From: Clavelina lepadiformis
Taxonomy: Eukaryota > Chordata > Ascidiacea > Aplousobranchia > Clavelinidae
Reading direction: 5' to 3'
Assembly: GCF_947623445.1 (NCBI RefSeq)
Contig: NC_135248.1
Location: forward strand, 12,781,820-12,845,819
Length of the DNA stretch: 64,000 bases
The position numbers and the translations under genes were made by a program. The notes under the pieces were generated by a model. The model worked only from the letters and a program-made list of their open reading frames with translations, had not been told where the DNA came from and made no database searches. Shown one piece after another: positions 13,052 to 22,526 of the stretch (its first letter is position 1; each line of letters opens with the position of its first letter).

Positions 13052-13907
13052 TCTCAAATATAAACAAGCAATAAAAACCTAATTGTACTATGAGAGCCTC
13101 TGGGGTGTAAAGTTGACTATAGTTTAAGAACTTACTCTTTATGGCTTTGTTGTGCAATACTATAGTGATCATCGGCAAACTGTCATAGTGTCGAGATCTA
13201 AGCAACACAGGAAACATACGTTGGCCCAAAGCTTAGATTGGGAGAAAATATTTGACTTGTGATAAGCCTAAAGTTTTTCTGCTAATATTAATCTATCGGT
13301 CTCCTTTTCTAACACTTGTGATTGGTACGATTCTAATTCAGCTTCCGATTTGAAGAACCAAACTACCTTTGTTTGAGCCTGACTTATTTTAGCTCATAAA
13401 AGTTAGCCTAAAACATTTTGGTATCACTGGCACAGCAACCATTAGACCAGAACTAGCTTCCTGAGCGTACAACGGCAACCTTACGTCATTTAACGTTGCT
13501 CGATTTAGCAATGTCATACTGTGCTAAGACTTGGGTCATACCTTTCACCCACCACTCAAAAGCCGAGAGGAGAGTTCGCCTTCCAGATAGTGGGTAAAAG
13601 GATAGAATTGCATCCACGCGAAATAGCTTAATTGCATCCATGTGAAACTCACATAACTAATCACCTCATAAAATTTTAATTAGCTTTACAAGGTAATATT
13701 TATAAGTAAATCAGTTAAAAAGAGCTATCACTGTGCTCATGAATGCAAACGCGCAATACCTCGGTTACCAGGTAAAAGAATCTACAGTACAGCGTAGGCC
13801 TATTACCTGCTAAAGTTCGAAATCACTCGAGCAAGGCAAGACGTGACGAAGCACTTTTTTCGTCCTCTTTTGATTGGTGGATAAAAAGAATTTATTAATA
13901 AGTTGCC

Positions 13908-14526
13908 GACACCTCTCCTGTTTTTGTTTCTTTATTATCCTCCGCTCTTCGCGTTACTCATGGAAAATTACAACATGTCCCAAAGTTTGTTGATAAGTTG
14001 ATTTTTCCGAGTTGTTCTTGCTTGCTCTTCTAATTAATTTCCACATATTTTATAATTTACATTTCTTTGGAATCGAAAAGCCTTTTAATTCCAATATTTT
14101 ACAGCTATATTTAGAAGATTTATTGCTGCGTTTTGTAATTTTTGCTTTAAAATTGTTTGTTTTCTTGTTTACCTAACTACTATCCTAACACTCATCTTTC
14201 ACCGTTGTAGCACCACTGTAATTTACATTTTGCATGTTGTAAGCCTTTAGGGCTTTGCCATTTCTTTCACGTTGGTTGATTGTCTGTGAGCGTATTTCTT
14301 GTTTGACCAACCTACAACAAAGTTAACACCACAATTTTCGCTCCCTTCAGTCGATTGCAAAAAAATAAACAACACGTTATTGAAAGAAAACAAGAAGCCG
14401 CTCAAACTCCGCAAAAGCAATTTGTGTTATCATTATCAATAAACTTTAAGCGCGGTTGTACTGCCACTGATACCTAGCAGATGGAGCAAATTATAATAAA
14501 GAAACAAAGTCAGGAGAAGGGTCACG
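13908..14526. mobile_element. Inverted-repeat (foldback/MITE-like) element
   Basis: A 16-bp perfect inverted match joins 13923-13938 (TTTGTTTCTTTATTAT) and 14493-14508. Flanking bases also pair imperfectly (CTCTCCTG with CAGGAGAAG), and a second paired block joins AAAGTTTGTTGATAAG near 13982 with its complement near 14430-14455. The arms are therefore about 100 bp, diverged, around a core near 14200. There is no coding capacity. Part of the core and right half (about 14200-14370) is similar to sequence at about 41640-41860, so the family is repeated. The ends and target-site duplication are not resolved. Confidence 0.5.
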
Positions 14527-15617
14527 TTTTCTCGTCATAATAAACACTTCTGCCCAGTCATGATTGCAAGCTTTTTTCTGGACAACAGCTAAAATGGTTT
14601 TCATTCGTTTATGCTGAAATATGCGCGGTAACTACGCAAATATTATCTGCGACATACGTGCATCATGCGTATTTGAAGTAGGTTTACCATATGCACGTGC
14701 ATTTTATAGATGTAATCATTATTATTTTACAGAAAGTATTAGTTAGAAAGGAAAGTCGATTTTGTAGCCATAATTTCTTATTTGGAAAAGCAGGGCATGA
14801 TCTATTGGGCTGGCGTCGCAAATAAGGCTGTGAGAAAACTTTTCACACTTCACTTGTTCTCTTCTGACGAAAACATTTACCCATATGTTTGCTCTTCGCT
14901 CACAGTCGCGTAGTTTTTTATAGCAGTCTGTTTGCTGCCAACTTTTTGAATGAAGTAGTAAGTAAATAAAAGTGATTCATGGAATCTTCACAGTTCAGTT
15001 ATTTTTGTGAAAATATGACAGTTCACCTTCTGTAAAAACAGTTGTTGATTCTTTTTTGTGCTTGTGCATGCAGCCGAAACCATTTTGAAATGTACCTGTA
15101 AATGCTATAGCAGGGTAATGGATAGATCCTAATAAAGCTTATCTTCAAGAATGGAGTAAGCGTCGGTAATCCAATAACGCTTCCTCGAGTGCTTGTATTT
15201 ACTTTCTGCAGTAACGTGCAACAGGTCACATGACTGATGGCATAAATGAAGCGGGAAGTTACTGTAAACATCTTACCCATATGCTGTAGCAGTTATTGCT
15301 GTAGTAACTAGGTTATTCTTTGTTTAAACGCTTGAGGGCAAAGACAAAAAACAACATCCTGACAAAGTGAAATCAGCAATTAGACCGAATGCCATAGGTG
15401 TAACGACAAAGTTTTGGTTATTTGGAGTAAATCGGCCTGTAACTTATTATTTGTTGGCAGATAGTAAGCATTACACCAAAGATCTCCAACTATGTTCCGT
15501 GGTACCGCTTAGATCAGTGATCATGCCAGTGCAGCTCACTATACCGCCCAATTTGTCATCATCACTGATATGAACGGTTTGTAAGCTTTTTTGTGAGTTC
15601 ATGACTGAAACTTTTAC

Positions 15618-15660
15618 GTTTCGTATCCATATTTCGTATCCGTATTTCGTATTTCGTAAT
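15618..15660. repeat. Short tandem repeat, TTTCGTATCC type
   Basis: About four imperfect copies of an 8-13 bp unit containing ATTTCGTA lie in a row. This is a simple repeat with no apparent coding role. Confidence 0.7.
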
Positions 15661-16367
15661 TTTTTGCTGATCCAAGTGATTAGTAAACTTGGTGCTGGTT
15701 CAAGCAATTCACATATATTTTGGAGCAACCACTTATCTCAAAAGTTATGACATTTGTGAATTTTATTATTTATTTTATTGCCAGGCGCTACATTCAAGCA
15801 ATGCTTATAAAATAATTGCTGCTGTTTTGAAATATCATTCTTATCACTTTGTTTAATTAAATTAGAAACTTTAATTAAAATTACAACATGATTTATAAAA
15901 AACGAAAATCGTCAACACAATTACAGTAGGATAAAAGCAATTGCAACATATAATAAGAGGAGATTTTTCACATCAAACGCAAATAGATAAAAGTTTAATG
16001 TACAGTAGATGCTCAGTATTTACTGAAGGAACTGGTAAAACTGTTTATTAAAGAAAACATGTTTTAAATGAAACAATCATGCAAAAGTGGTTGTTTAACA
16101 AGCATTGTAAGTAGTTCGCTCAAGAAAATGATCGAACTGAAAAATGGTTTTAAAATGGTTATGTATAGAGTGTTACTGTTCACGAAAAAATCCTTTACAA
16201 AGTTCACCTTTAATTGAAACCTAACTCACAAAAAAATCACAGCAAAAATCAAAGGTAATTAAAACAAGAGCATGGGTAAGCATTAAAGAAATTTGTCATT
16301 ATAGTACTAAAACTAAAAGCAATTAAGCGAAAGACTTCTGCAAATGTTCAAGTCAAGAATTCAGTTT

Positions 16368-17195
16368 TTACCATTCTCGAACTTTTTTGTCAGACACAAA
16401 TTGACCATGTGGCTCAGTTGCTCCTTCTGGAAGCAGAGCCAAGTAAACTGGAGTTTCAGCGCCCTCGTCTGGCGATTTTGGTGCTTTAGAACCAGCCATG
16501 TCAGTACGAACCCATCCAGGACAACAAGCATTGAGCAAGATGTCGTTTTTACCTTGCTCTCTAAGCCATCTAGCGTGGATTCGACTCATGACCGTCACAC
16601 CTACCTTGGACATGCCATATGTTGTGTCAGGGTATCCGTGTTTTTGGTGTGTGCCTTCTTTTGCATACTTTATAAACTCATTCATTCGGTCAGTAAGCTC
16701 TTCTTCAGTGATGGTGTTGGAACGAAACACAGCTTGCAGCTCGGGACTGCATTTCTTCAGTGAAGATACACTAAGAAAACTGGACACATTCACAACTCTG
16801 CCCTTTGCTTTGATAATGGGAAGCAAAATACGAGAACCTTCTAACGTGCTAAAATAATTAGTCGCCAACGTTACTTTTGCTTGCTCTCCAAACGGTGTTG
16901 GGTCAGCATTTTTAAAAGCAATGCCAGCATTATTGACCAGTACGTCAATACCGCCGTATTTGTTCACCATATAATCCTTTAGTCGTTTTATGCTGTCCAC
17001 GCCATCAATGTCCAGTTGATGATATTTGACTTTGAGACCTTCACCTTCTATTAGTTTCACAGCTTCCTTGCCACGGTCGTCGTTTCTAGCTGTCAAGTAA
17101 ACGTCGCCATCGAATTTCTTGCACAAAGCGCGTACAATGGCCAGTCCAATGCCCTTGTTTCCGCCAGTTACAACAGCTACTTTAGTTCCAGACAT
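16368..17195 (-). CDS. CBR1-like: Carbonyl reductase (NADPH), CBR1-type SDR, array copy 2
   Basis: The closest paralogue of copy 1, differing at only a few positions, so likely the same NADPH-dependent carbonyl reduction. The ATG at 17195 (MSGTKVAVV) gives 275 residues; the in-frame triplet two codons upstream is GTG and was not used. GGNKGIG, NNAGIAFK, LATNYFSTL, VVNVSS and YGMSK are all present, as is CCPGWVRTDM. It ends GQFVSDKKVREW. A 309-bp hAT-type miniature element ends 84 bp before the ATG on this strand, so it lies in the promoter, 5' UTR or a 5' UTR intron of this copy. Its high identity to copy 1 suggests recent duplication or gene conversion. Confidence 0.95.
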   Translation of the reverse strand: MSGTKVAVVTGGNKGIGLAIVRALCKKFDGDVYLTARNDDRGKEAVKLIEGEGLKVKYHQLDIDGVDSIKRLKDYMVNKYGGIDVLVNNAGIAFKNADPTPFGEQAKVTLATNYFSTLEGSRILLPIIKAKGRVVNVSSFLSVSSLKKCSPELQAVFRSNTITEEELTDRMNEFIKYAKEGTHQKHGYPDTTYGMSKVGVTVMSRIHARWLREQGKNDILLNACCPGWVRTDMAGSKAPKSPDEGAETPVYLALLPEGATEPHGQFVSDKKVREW

Positions 17196-17279
17196 TCTCA
17201 CAGGTTACTAAAATTTTTCTGAAACAAATCCGAAAAAGTGATTTTGGTAGTAGGCCTAATATTAAAGATCGCTTTAATA

Positions 17280-17588
17280 CAGGGGCGGGTAACTTTTTCG
17301 GTCGGCGGGCCTGATATGAGAAAATGAAGTACTTGGCGGGCCGGATTCCTGAATCGATACATTAATCGTGTATTTATCCACCTATGCAAGGAATAAATCG
17401 TATTTAATGTAAACTTTAAGTTTTAAGCATAGAGACCAAAAACAGTATTTAATGAATATATTAACGAATAATGTACTTCAATAGTTGCTGAAGTCAAAAC
17501 TGAACTGAACTGCTGAACTGTCTGCGGGCCGCTCAAAATCCCGTCCCGGGCAGGGTCCGGCCCGCGGGCCGTATGTTGCCCACCCCTG
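17280..17588. mobile_element. hAT-type miniature DNA transposon (309 bp)
   Basis: The terminal inverted repeats start CAGGGGCGGGTAAC on the left and end GTTGCCCACCCCTG on the right. An exact 8-bp target-site duplication CTTTAATA flanks the element (17272-17279 and 17589-17596), as expected of the hAT superfamily. The subterminal parts are rich in GGCCCG/CGGGCC. There is no transposase sequence, so this is a nonautonomous derivative. The intact duplication suggests the insertion is not very old. Confidence 0.9.
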
Positions 17589-17596
17589 CTTTAATA

Positions 17597-18642
17597 GAAT
17601 AATTAGAATTAATTCATATGCGAACTCACAGTTTGTAACATCGCTTTGTTACCAGTCTGACCTGTCCTTGCCTGTTAAATAACTCAAACGATTGAATCTT
17701 ACTGGCTCGCTGGTAATATCTGAACTTCCATTCACGCGCAGCCAACAGTAAAAGCAAATATTTAATCAGTTTGTTTGCAAAACCTCACAATCGCAACCGA
17801 GTGGCGTTTGAAATTCAGTAATTGTTACGTCCCCGCTCACTTTTAGACGCTGGTCCACTTCAAAGTAAGCAGCACCTGTAGAAAACACATATCAATGGAA
17901 ATAATTTTCCCAAATACGGGCACTAAAAATGCGTCGTCATGAAAGAATTTCTTCCGTGCTGAGTCACGATCAAGTGACCTTTGAGTGTTTGATTTTGCTT
18001 GATCATGATGAACTGTTTATTTTCCTTTCTCATTACCTGCACTTTGTTCCTCTCCTCTTGAAGATAAGTTTGTCGGATCAAAATTTCGGCCATATTGCTT
18101 AAGTGCTTGTAACACTGTACTTTGAAGGTTTTACAAGAGCATTGAAGACCAAAGTTGCGTCAGACGAATGTAGTTTTTAGGAAAACTTCATGCACCTCAG
18201 CGTCATGAAAACCATTTTCGGTAATAATGAGCAATATTAATTCACAATTCCTGTTCAAAGGCGATTGCAAAATCTTTATTCAAAATTCCACCATAGGCAA
18301 TATTTTGTGTCAAAACCAAAACTGTTCTGCCCACTTTAGAGCGTTTCAACAAAGAAACATGAATGAATGAAAAGCCCATTACAAAACTCAGTGCAAAAGT
18401 GAATGATTATATTTACATAGGTAGCACTGGCAAGTGTGATATCCCTGCTTAAGGATAGCAATTGCGCTTAAGTTAAACATCTTCCGTTTGTCTCCAATAC
18501 AAAAACACATCATTCTATGGCTGTAACATAATTTAACAATGGTACAAGGTGGTCAATTATACAAGGATTTTGTTTTCAGCTTTCATTAGCATCATCTTTA
18601 GCACTTAAGGCTTTTTACAGGTGAAAAGTTAAAAATATAACT
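17597..18642. other. Spacer between array copies 2 and 3
   Basis: About 1 kb with no exon, reductase remnant or repeat that I can support. It should contain the 3' UTR of copy 3 at its right end and the 5' control region of copy 2 at its left end. Confidence 0.45.
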
Positions 18643-19473
18643 TCACCATTCTTGAACTTTTTTCTCAGATAAATATTGACCATGTGGCTCAGTTGCTCCT
18701 TCTGGAAGCAGAGCCAAGTAAACTGGAGTTTCAGCGCCCTCATCTGGCGATTTTGGTGCTTTAGGACCAGCCATGTCAGTACGAACCCATCCAGGACAAC
18801 AAACATTGAGCAAGATGTCGTTTTTACCTTGCTCTCTAAGCCATCTAGCGTGGATTCGACTCATGACCGTCACACCTACCTTGGACATGCCATATGCTGT
18901 GTTAGGGTATCCATGTTGCTGATGTGTGCCTTCTTTTGCGTATTGCACAAACTCATTCATCTTATCTATGAGCTTATTTTCCGTAATAGCGCCGGAACGA
19001 AACACAGCCTGCAGCTCAGGACTGCATTTCTTAAGCGCCATAGGGCTTACCATGCTAGATACATTCACTACTCTTCCTTTAGGTTTGATGATAGGTAGCA
19101 AAATCTTCGAAGCTTGAAGCGTTCCAAAGAAATTGGTTTTCATGGTGACTTTGGCTTGTTCGCTAAATGGAGCAGTGTCTTCCACTTTATAGGCAATACC
19201 AGCATTGTTAACCAAAACATCAATACCACCATATCCAGCTAGCATATCATCTTTTAGCTTTGTGATGCTGCCCACATCATCAATGTCCAGTTGATGATAT
19301 TTCACTTTGCCGAGTCCTTCACTTTGAATTTGCTTCAGGCCTTCTTGGCCGCGGCCAGAGTCTCTGGAAGTCAAGTAAACGTCGCCATCGAATTTCTTGC
19401 ACAAAGCGCGAACAATGGCAAGGCCAATGCCCTTGTTGCCGCCAGACACAACAGCTACCTTAGTACTAGACAT
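18643..19473 (-). CDS. CBR1-like: Carbonyl reductase (NADPH), CBR1-type SDR, array copy 3
   Basis: Intronless frame of 276 residues from the ATG at 19473. A splice acceptor-like TTGTAG lies seven bases upstream (TTGTAG|GTCACC-ATG), so a 5' UTR intron is possible. SDR motifs are complete: GGNKGIG, NNAGIAYK, MKTNFFGTL, VVNVSS, YGMSK, and CCPGWVRTDM. The first two thirds differ clearly from copies 1 and 2 (for example TSRDSGRGQEGLKQIQ against TARNDDRGKEAVKLIE), but the last 85 or so codons are nearly identical to them. All catalytic residues are retained, so it is expected to be an active NADPH-dependent carbonyl reductase, possibly with different substrate preference in the N-terminal half. Confidence 0.95.
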   Translation of the reverse strand: MSSTKVAVVSGGNKGIGLAIVRALCKKFDGDVYLTSRDSGRGQEGLKQIQSEGLGKVKYHQLDIDDVGSITKLKDDMLAGYGGIDVLVNNAGIAYKVEDTAPFSEQAKVTMKTNFFGTLQASKILLPIIKPKGRVVNVSSMVSPMALKKCSPELQAVFRSGAITENKLIDKMNEFVQYAKEGTHQQHGYPNTAYGMSKVGVTVMSRIHARWLREQGKNDILLNVCCPGWVRTDMAGPKAPKSPDEGAETPVYLALLPEGATEPHGQYLSEKKVQEW

Positions 19474-19859
19474 GGTGACCTACAATGAGGAATATATTCA
19501 AAAAAGTTGTTAAGAAAAGGCAATGAACTGAATACAAAAACAAAAGCTTTGTGTTTCAAAACTTTTACCATAGAATGAAAACAATTTAGTTCCTCATTTG
19601 CACAAAACCAAACAATGATAAAACAAGTACCATAAATTAACCGGCTATACAAGATCAGTCTGGGACCAAACATTGTCAGGAATAGACTAGCATGAAATTC
19701 TAAGCCCCGAATGTGTGCTATTTTGAGCATATTTTATACATTCTTCAAGCTCATCTTGAAGCCATCTCTCTGTAACAGCGTGAAATCAAAACACACAGTA
19801 CGTATCGAAACTACGTGACACCTCATCCGTTCCACACCCCAGCCTTTGAACTTGGTAGG

Positions 19860-20166
19860 CAGCAAATCTTCGAAGCTTTAAGTGCTCTGGATTGTTTCTG
19901 AGAAACAACCAACATCACCGTTTTCTGCCCAGATTTTATTATTTCTATCACTTTGTGCTTTCCACGTCATCAATATCCAGTTGATGGTATTTGACTTTGA
20001 GACCTTCACCTTCTATTAGTTTCACAGCTTCCTTGCCACGGTAGTCGTTTCTCACTGTCAAGTAAACGTCGTCATCGAATTTCTTGCACAAATCACAGGA
20101 AACGGCAAATCTAATGCAATTGTTGCCGCTAACAACCTGTACACTGGATGAGACAAAAATAGTCAT
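19860..20166 (-). pseudogene. Carbonyl reductase relic (N-terminal fragment)
   Basis: A decayed piece of an array member. From about 20150 on the minus strand it reads VQVVSGNNCIRFAV (against VAVVTGGNKGIGLAI), then CKKFDDDVYLTVRNDYRGK and EAVKLIEGEGLKVKYHQLD, ending near the DDVES position of intact copies. The glycine motif is damaged. A further short patch at about 19860-19895 resembles the SKILLPII coding segment of copy 3, so the middle of the gene has been deleted and the remainder lost. The fragment most resembles copies 1 and 2. Confidence 0.85.
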
Positions 20167-20569
20167 TATTAAACAGTTGTAAGAATATTAATTTGATTTG
20201 AAGAATTATCTCTTTATCCCAAATTATAATACAAAATTTTCGCTTACATAAGCAAAAAAATTGAGCAAAAAAATAAACACTTCCAACCCAAAGCTATTGT
20301 GAAAAGTTGATTCATTAAATATTCTAACATGTGCGTAAAATAAGACATAGATTTTAACAAGGATTTAGCGTTCAACCTGTCTGGGCATCTTTGCAAACTG
20401 CATAAAAAAGAAAAACTGGCCAGAACAAATAGAAGCATTAAGATGAAAACAAATTTAACAACACTAGCATACAAAATCACATGAAAGAAATGCGTTTAAT
20501 TTGTGTACCAACAAACATAAGAAAATTGCAAACACAAAATGTCAGTTGTACATAAGTTAACAATATAAG
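20167..20569. other. Spacer, nothing recognised
   Basis: About 400 bp between the relic and copy 4. It is AT-rich, with no coding exon or repeat seen. The right end is presumably the 3' UTR of copy 4. Confidence 0.45.
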
Positions 20570-21430
20570 TTACAAACTTTTAGATGTGTCCCACCAATGA
20601 TGTAAAGTTTCTTCAATTATAAACTCTCCATGCGGTGAGTTGGTTCCTTCTTCGAGTGAAGCCAACCGAATTGGGGTCTGTGCGCCCTCGTCAGGTGTTT
20701 TTGGGGCTCTGGGCCCACCCATGTCTGTTTGAACCCAACCCGGACAGCAGCAGTTCAGCAAGATGTCCTGTTTTCCGTGTTCTTTTAGCCAATTTGCATG
20801 AATTCGGCTCATAATCGTTACACCAATCTTAGACAACCCATAGGGAGCATCTGGTGATGTTGGGAACCCACGTTCATCAAGAGCATCTTCTTTTGCGTAT
20901 TTTTCAAAATCTCTCATTCGCTGTACAAGTTGTTCTTCAGAAATATTTTCCGAACGAAATTCAGCCTGCAGTTCGGGACTGCACTGCTTAAGGGCGTTAA
21001 CACTAAGAGAACTGGACATATTAACAACCCTTCCATTCTGCTTTATGATAGGAAGAAATGCCCTTGACATTTCTAACGTACTAAAAAAATTAGTCTGCAT
21101 AGTTGCCATAACTTGTTGTACGAATGGAGTGGTGTTGGCTTTTTTGAAAGAAATCGCTGCGTTATTGATTAAAACGTCCACGCCTCCATAATTAGCTAGC
21201 ATATCATTTTTCAAACGTCTTATGCTTGCGTTGTCGTCAATGTCAAGTTGATGATATTTCACATCAAGACACTCCTGGTTTAGAATTTGGTCTACAGCCT
21301 CCAATCCTTTAACATTGTTTCTTGCCGTCAAGTAAACAACACCATTGAAAACCTTGCTAAGACCACGAACTATTGCCAATCCAATTCCCTTGTTCCCACC
21401 AGTCACAATTGCTACCCTACTGCTCGCCAT
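20570..21430 (-). CDS. CBR1-like: Carbonyl reductase-like SDR, diverged array copy 4
   Basis: Intronless frame of 286 residues starting at the ATG at 21430 (MASSRVAIVTGGNKGIG). It has an acceptor-like TTTATCACAG shortly upstream, so a 5' UTR intron is possible. The catalytic residues remain: structural Asn in MQTNFFSTL, serine in VVNMSS, and Tyr/Lys in YGLSK. The NNAG motif is changed to NNAAI, with Ala for the conserved Gly. A short insertion precedes the active-site Tyr (DERGFPTSPDAPYGLSK), and the C-terminus is about ten residues longer than in other copies (ends HHWWDTSKSL). CCPGWVQTDMGG keeps the cysteine pair. Likely an active reductase with altered specificity; less close to CBR1 than copies 1-3. 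Confidence 0.93.
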   Translation of the reverse strand: MASSRVAIVTGGNKGIGLAIVRGLSKVFNGVVYLTARNNVKGLEAVDQILNQECLDVKYHQLDIDDNASIRRLKNDMLANYGGVDVLINNAAISFKKANTTPFVQQVMATMQTNFFSTLEMSRAFLPIIKQNGRVVNMSSSLSVNALKQCSPELQAEFRSENISEEQLVQRMRDFEKYAKEDALDERGFPTSPDAPYGLSKIGVTIMSRIHANWLKEHGKQDILLNCCCPGWVQTDMGGPRAPKTPDEGAQTPIRLASLEEGTNSPHGEFIIEETLHHWWDTSKSL

Positions 21431-21704
21431 AATTTTCTGTGATAAACAAAAAAAAACATTTCAACAAACGCTTAATTGCAATAAGGCTATGCAATATAAT
21501 GAAATATATCCATAACAACTCCATAACCAATATTTTTAAAAATAAGAAGAAAGTAATGCAGCTATAATGCATTTACTTTTAGTGTGACATACAAGCAAAA
21601 TTCAGCAAAAAGAGCAAGTACCAAGTATACAATACATTTTAGGCAATACACTGAATTTATATTGTTCTCACAGCAATACACAAACATATATATAAGTGCA
21701 TAAA

Positions 21705-22526
21705 CTACCATCGTCGAACTTTTTTATCTGACACATATTGACCATGTGGTTCAGATGTTCCTTTTGGAAGAAGTGCAAGATACACCGAAGTTTCAGCGCC
21801 CTCTTCTGGGCTTTTCAAAGCTTTTGGCCCACCCATATCTGTTCGTACCCAGCCTGGGCAACATGCATTCAGCAGGATGTTATTTTTACCTTGCTCTGAA
21901 AGCAACCGCGCTTGAATCCTGCTTAGAACAGAGACGCCAAGCTTAGAAAACTCATATGCACTGCCAGGTAGCCCATTTTCTTTCAGGGTGCCTTTTTCGG
22001 CAAAGTTAACATAATCATTCATGCGCATTATAAGCTGGTCTTCTGTGATAGAAGCAGAGCGGAATTCTTCTTGTAACTCAGTGCTGCATTGCTTCAATGC
22101 TCGAAGGCTTACAAAGCCCGCTATGTTAACGACACGCCCGTTTGACTTGATATGTGGTAGTAGTAGGTTTGAAACCTTCAAAGTGCTAAAAAAATTAGTA
22201 CCTAAGACATACTTTGCTTGTATCCCGATTGGAATTGTGTCTTTGCTTTTAACACCAGCGTTATTAATAAGAACATCAATCCCCCCATATGAATGAAGCA
22301 TGCTATCTCGAAAATTTTTAATACTGTTCTCGGAACCAATATCAAGTTGGTGATATTTAACGGGTAATCCTTCATCGCGGATTTTCTTCACAGCTTCTTG
22401 GCCACGATCTTCATTTCTTGAAGTCAGATAAACGTTCCCTTCAAATTTTGAACAAAGACTTCGAACAGTTGCTAATCCAATACCTCTGTTTGACCCAGTG
22501 ACAACTGCAACTCTACTAGCAGACAT
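21705..22526 (-). CDS. CBR1-like: Carbonyl reductase-like SDR lacking the catalytic serine, array copy 5
   Basis: Intronless frame of 273 residues from the ATG at 22526. It keeps the cofactor motif GSNRGIG, NNAGV, structural Asn (LGTNFFSTL) and the Tyr/Lys pair in YEFSK (Y191, K195). The VVNVSS motif of the other copies reads VVNIAG here, with the SS pair replaced by Ala136-Gly137, so the catalytic serine appears to be missing. The region after NNAG is two residues shorter than in the other copies. The frame is clean, which argues against simple decay. It may be a cofactor-binding protein with little reductase activity or a reductase using another residue, such as the serine three positions on. 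It is the most upstream member of the array. Confidence 0.92.
   Translation of the reverse strand: MSASRVAVVTGSNRGIGLATVRSLCSKFEGNVYLTSRNEDRGQEAVKKIRDEGLPVKYHQLDIGSENSIKNFRDSMLHSYGGIDVLINNAGVKSKDTIPIGIQAKYVLGTNFFSTLKVSNLLLPHIKSNGRVVNIAGFVSLRALKQCSTELQEEFRSASITEDQLIMRMNDYVNFAEKGTLKENGLPGSAYEFSKLGVSVLSRIQARLLSEQGKNNILLNACCPGWVRTDMGGPKALKSPEEGAETSVYLALLPKGTSEPHGQYVSDKKVRRW

Larger units (their letters stand above)
13052..16367. other. Intergenic spacer of the array with a foldback element
   Basis: A 3.3-kb spacer between array copies 1 and 2. Its recognisable contents are an inverted-repeat element at about 13908-14526 and a short direct repeat of ATTTCGTATCC type at 15618-15660. I see no additional reductase remnant or other coding exon here. 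Confidence 0.5.
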
